Part shown: positions 60,178 through 64,000 of the stretch, piece after piece
Layout of the letters: each line of letters opens with the position of its first letter
How positions within the stretch are numbered: the stretch's first letter is position 1
Assembly: GCA_031213475.1 (NCBI GenBank)
Contig: JARUPZ010000007.1
Span: 7,931,586 to 7,995,585 of the forward strand
DNA length: 64,000 nt
Reading direction: 5' to 3'
DNA from: Nereocystis luetkeana
Taxonomy: Eukaryota; Sar; Phaeophyceae; Laminariales; Laminariaceae
The notes under the pieces: model-generated
The model's database searches: none
Seen by the model: the letters and a program-made list of their open reading frames with translations, nothing else
Told to the model about the DNA's origin: nothing
Position numbers and translations under genes: made by a program

Positions 60178-63100
60178 ATGGAGTTCACCTGCCTGTGGTC
60201 GAAGGACGCCCAGCAGAAAAAGAGGAAGAGCTGGACGGACGGCATCGCGCGGTTCTCGCCTGCCACCGGGTTGCTCAGCGTGTGGGACCAGGTGCGACGC
60301 AGCGAGCAACTCTGATTATGTCCTTTAGTCTTGGGGATGGTAGGCTTATAGAGGACAGCGCCATCACGACGCTGTTTCTGCCTTTTGTCACACCCAACGC
60401 CTCGCGTCTCACTCCCCTATACTACGAGTACCCGGGAAATACCATGTACTGGTATAGATCTGCATACCTGGTACCAGGTGCCAAGCTGCAGCAGCAGTCT
60501 GTCTTCCGGGTTGCCCCCATGCTGAGCACGGTGATGGGCACGCCCGCGGCCATCGACAAAACCGTTTGTTTTCGAGTTGTTTCCAGTGACGAGGTGATGT
60601 TTTCAGGTTTTCGATCGTCATCGCTTCTCATTCTACTGCTGTAATTACCAAACACTGCTGCCGCTGCTGCTGTTCCTGGGTATTGTTCGCCGAACTTACC
60701 CCGCGGTCCTGTTCGTACAGTTTCTCTTCGGCCCATCATTCCGGTAACTGCGGTTGCTGCTCATTTTTTTTTTGCACGCCTCCGTACCGATACGCCACCT
60801 GTGCACGCGTCCGCAACCCGCCGCCACCGTTCCAGGACGATTCCGCCAAGATTTCCTCCATGCGCCTGAAGCCCGACGAAGCCGCCGCGGTTCTGCAAGA
60901 AGATGGCGGCGAGGCACGAGTAGGCGGCGTCAGCATCCAGATCATGGCGAACATCAGCCAGCAACAGCAGCCGCAGCAGCAGCAACAACAGCAACAACAC
61001 ACTTCTCCCCCGCAAGGGGGAGGCAACACCAACACCTTCGCCATAGGCCCCAAGGGCGGTGCACAACGCTCGCGGTTGGGCCCTGCAGGTGCTGGGTTCA
61101 GGCGCGGGGGGCTAGGCGTGGGTACATCGCCCCCCCCGAAGAACCTCACCTGCGGCGGCGACGACGACACTGGAACGCCGACGGTAGCTTCTGAAGCGGC
61201 CGAGGTGCCCGAAGCAGTCGACACTTCCGCTGCCAGCGCCCGCTTTGGCCACGGAGGCCGCCCAGGCGCGGGCCTGAAGCGGCGCGTCTTTAAGCCTCTG
61301 ATGTCTAGGCCAGCGACGGCGGCAGCGGCATCGCCGCCCCAGCCACGGTGCGGTTTTGCGAACGGCTCTGACCTTGCTCCGCCTTCGCCGCCGCCCGAAA
61401 CTGCAGGCGAGGGTACACCTGCTTCCGGCGGTTCTTGCTTTCCCAGCGCTCGACAGACCGCCGCCGCCGCCGCCATCGCCACCGTCGCCGCCACCGTGGC
61501 CACGGCCGGATCCAGCGTTGCTAACGGAAATCGAGTAGGGCTCGGGGGCGCCGGGAGGGGCAAGGGCGGGGCGCGGCGATTCCACGCCCCTCGGCTTTCG
61601 AGAGAGGCAGCGCCATCGGGCGCAAACCCCGGCCCTCGCCCGGCGAGCGCGACGAGATTGGTCGCCGCTCGAGACCAGCGAGGAGCGGGAAAGCTCGGGG
61701 CGGGGGGTGGAGGAGCACCGGGCGGCCGTGCGTCGGCCGGCGGTGGCAGCGGCGGCGGCGGAACCGATGGCGGTGGTGGTGGTCGCGGTGCCTCGCGCGT
61801 AGGCTTAGACTCCCTCGCCCTGAGGGCCTCCCCTGCCTGTCGAAGGGCTGAGGCGGCGGTGAATCGGGAAGACCTGGTTCTGGAGTGGAACGGGGATAAC
61901 CCGCCGCGGCCGCTTTTGGCCGGCGCTTCCCTTGCGCGGAGGCTGCACCCGCACCAGAGGGAGGGGCTGAAAGTGCTGTGGGAGTGTCTGGCCGGGCGAG
62001 GCGGGTGAGACCATTTGATTAGAGGCCGGGCGTGTACAGTATGATGATCTGCGGCTTGTTCGCGCCGTAGTGTTTCCAAGCGGACGGTTGCAGGCGGGTG
62101 CGCGGGCGAGCGATGGGGAGGCGAGGGCGGGGGCGGGGGGTGGGATGCCGCTGCAAGCATGCCGGCGTTAATGCGGCGCTCCCTGCCCTAAAGGATCGGT
62201 TTTGTTAGAGTGGTTGGCGGACAGGCGGTGGTGAGTGAGCTCTTTTCTCCGGGCGTTTGTGTGCTGTCGGCGCTGGCCTACTGTACCACCCACCCGCGGC
62301 ATCTACCGCTCTCCCTTGATCGGGGGAGGTGGGTTTCACCATCTAACGTAACGATGTATTATCTCCCCCATTTTTTGGACCTTCCCCCCTTCTCACCCCC
62401 TCCAACCCGGCGCTCTCGGCAAGCAGGTACGAGGGCCGGGGGGCTATACTCGCGGACGAAATGGGACTCGGGAAGACTGCGACGGCCATTGCGCTATGCA
62501 CGTGTGTGCTGCGCCACCGCAGGGCGGAGTGCCGCAAGGCCGTCGTGGTGTGCCCTTCTTCCCTCGTGAAAAACTGGGCGAATGAGGTGACTCAGCAGGC
62601 AGGCAGGTAGATAGGCAGCCGTCCCCCGTATTCGCTGAAACTTCTCCAAGTTTACTGTAGGGCGGGCGACGACTTTGTGCTCGTTGTCGTGTGACGTGGT
62701 TGCCATCAGGTTCGCTAAAGCTAAACCGCGAGAGCCCCCCCCCCTCCCTCAACTCCTCGCCCCGAGGAAGTCTTGCCGGTTGGCTCGCGCACACCGCTCG
62801 CGTTTTCGTAGACGAGATGGTCGACCTCCTGTGTTCGTTTGTCGTCGAGTGCCTGTCATCTGTCTAGAGAATCGCCCCCCTCTTGGGTGCTCGATGTCTC
62901 CTCTTCGGCGGGGGACGACAAGCTCAGGAGATCGCAGTAGGTGCTACTCCCAGCGGTAGCATGAGCATTGTGTTTCTTGTTATGTACGACGTGGAGCTCT
63001 GCTGGATTTTCTCGCCCGACGGGAAATTCCAGCCGACCCTCATTCTTATTGAGGAGAGGAGAGGAGGTAGGGCGGCAGATGCATTGAAAGGTATTAGGAG

Positions 63101-64000
63101 AGGAGGGAACGCGGTAGGAGATGAAAGAGGCGAGTGGAAAAGTCACTGACGCGTTGGTCCATTGGAATACGGCTGATTGGCTAGACACCTGTCACCAGGG
63201 CAGACAGCGCTGGCTCATTGCCAGGTGTTGAGCCAACCGACCGTACTCCAATCGACGAACGCGTCACTGGCTTTTACGCTTGCCTCTTTCATCTGCGGCC
63301 GCTCTCGCTCCCCCCCCCCCCCCCCCAATGTCTTTCAGCGGGATAGCGAGTGGAAACGGTGCTCCGTCTCGAAAGGGACGCGTGATTGTTAGTCAAATGA
63401 CCAAGGCAAGAAACAAATGGATACCCGCCACCCACCCCCGTTCCCTGCAGTCTTCAATCTCGAAGCAGCAGCGCTCAAGCCGCTGCGCGCCGCGTCTCCT
63501 TCCTTTCGTGCGATCATCTGAGCATCGGGCCATCTAGCGTTCGTTGGAGCTCAACTCGTCCTTTCGCGCCACCGCCCCCTTCCGCACCCGACCCCACGCC
63601 GTTCGGCCTCGCCCCGCACGCACGCTCTCCGCTCGCAGTTCCGCAAGTGGTGCCCTCTCGGAGGGGGCGCCGTCGCGGTCGACCAGGCGGGGGCTGCGGC
63701 CGCCCAGCTCGTGGCGGACTTCAAGATAGGAGCACCCGCGCGCTACCCCATCCTCGTTATCAGCTACGAGCTCTACAGGCGAGTTTTTTTTTGTGTGACC
63801 TTGGGGCGCGGTCGCCGGTCCCGTAAGCCGACAACGAGCGCATGGAAGGTCTTGGACTGATCAGGTCGTGCTGTACGTACTTTCCTTGCCTACAGCGGTG
63901 CGGTTAGCCTGCTGAGGGGTGCCTCACTTTACGGCGGTTTGAGCTCCGAACGGCGCGGCACTGCGAGATCAACCGAGGGCGCGTACGTATGCAAGCCTGC
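60178..64000 (+). CDS. RAD54B: RAD54B-like SNF2 recombination ATPase (5' part)
   Basis: Exons: 60178-60291, 60836-62004, 62427-62586, 63639-63778, then cut by the window end. Phases close at each junction (527 residues so far). RAD54-family motors remodel Rad51 filaments and chromatin during homologous recombination. Exon 1 plus the start of exon 2 ([19 protein letters not shown], then DGIARF and SVWDQ) resembles the N-terminal domain shared by RAD54B and ZGRF1-type proteins. Residues 70-400 are Gly/Ala/Pro-rich and disordered with a Gln run. The motor starts at [18 protein letters not shown]. Exon 3 holds motif [10 protein letters not shown] and motif Ia [11 protein letters not shown], and exon 4 holds FRKWCPLGG and [11 protein letters not shown]. 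Exon 4 appears to end at AG/GCGAGT, a GC donor. The start codon is provisional, since an upstream exon could exist. RAD54 itself is the alternative; the N-terminal domain favours RAD54B. Confidence 0.87.
62587..63638 (+). other. Intron 3 of the RAD54B-like gene
   Basis: It starts GTGACT and ends CGCTCGCAG. It contains a C-run at about 63,311-63,326 and a LINE 3' fragment. No additional coding segment is seen. Confidence 0.7.
63350..63437 (+). mobile_element. LINE 3'-end fragment
   Basis: GAAACGGTGCTCCGTCTCG, AAGGGACGCGTGATTGTTAG and CAAATGACCAAGGCAAG, followed by ACCCGCCACCCACCCCC. This is the 3' end of the same LINE family as at 11,955, with a degraded C tail, inside a RAD54B intron. Confidence 0.7.

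Noticed and set aside
59565-60644. 359-codon plus-strand frame
   Set aside because: No motif. The family-matching RAD54B first exon lies inside it in a different frame with a proper donor.
60736-62160. 474-codon minus-strand frame
   Set aside because: A GC-rich shadow of RAD54B exon 2. The plus frame has splice-consistent ends and SNF2 motifs, while the minus frame has none.

Overview
This is nuclear DNA from a photosynthetic eukaryote, most likely an ochrophyte (stramenopile) and possibly a brown alga. The main evidence is a fucoxanthin-chlorophyll a/c-type light-harvesting gene whose N-terminus is a signal peptide followed by an A-Q-A/F-V-P cleavage motif, the hallmark of import into a secondary red plastid. 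Genes are split by long GT-AG introns, many exons are under 170 bp, and the DNA is crowded with simple repeats and transposon debris. There are no bacterial operons, Shine-Dalgarno sites, rRNA genes or CRISPR arrays. The species assignment is inference. || Layout. 1-8.6 kb: repeats only (an inverted 0.8-kb repeat arm, three SINE copies, short TIR elements, microsatellite-headed modules). 8.9-18.5 kb (+): a seven-exon gene for a ~903-residue coiled-coil protein. 18.6-28.7 kb: (ATT)n modules and a decayed R2-like retrotransposon on the minus strand (RING-like finger, reverse transcriptase, zinc knuckle, C-terminal nuclease), followed by more dispersed repeats. 29.7-31.7 kb: a tentative small + strand gene. 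32-34.5 kb: minisatellites. 34.6-45.3 kb (-): a complete four-exon light-harvesting gene. 47.2-47.7 kb: a broken Copia integrase fragment. 49.4-57.2 kb (-): clamp-loader subunit RFC5 (yeast Rfc3) in eight recognised exons. 60.2-64.0 kb (+): the 5' part of a RAD54B-like SNF2 recombination gene, cut by the window end. RFC5 and RAD54B are divergent around a 3-kb spacer. || All exon boundaries were placed by eye. Reading phase closes across every junction of the light-harvesting, coiled-coil, RFC5 and RAD54B models, which is the main support for them. || The most unusual signal is a short sequence, TACCWGGTA, present about 45 times. In one pair of duplicated repeats it differs from its sister exactly as TA versus TACCTGGTA, and elsewhere it is stacked in 7-bp steps. 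It therefore looks like a 5-bp core inserted at TA with TA duplication, as a transposon excision footprint would be. A second theme is poly-C tails on retroelement fragments. One such tail forms the pyrimidine tract of a splice acceptor in the coiled-coil gene.
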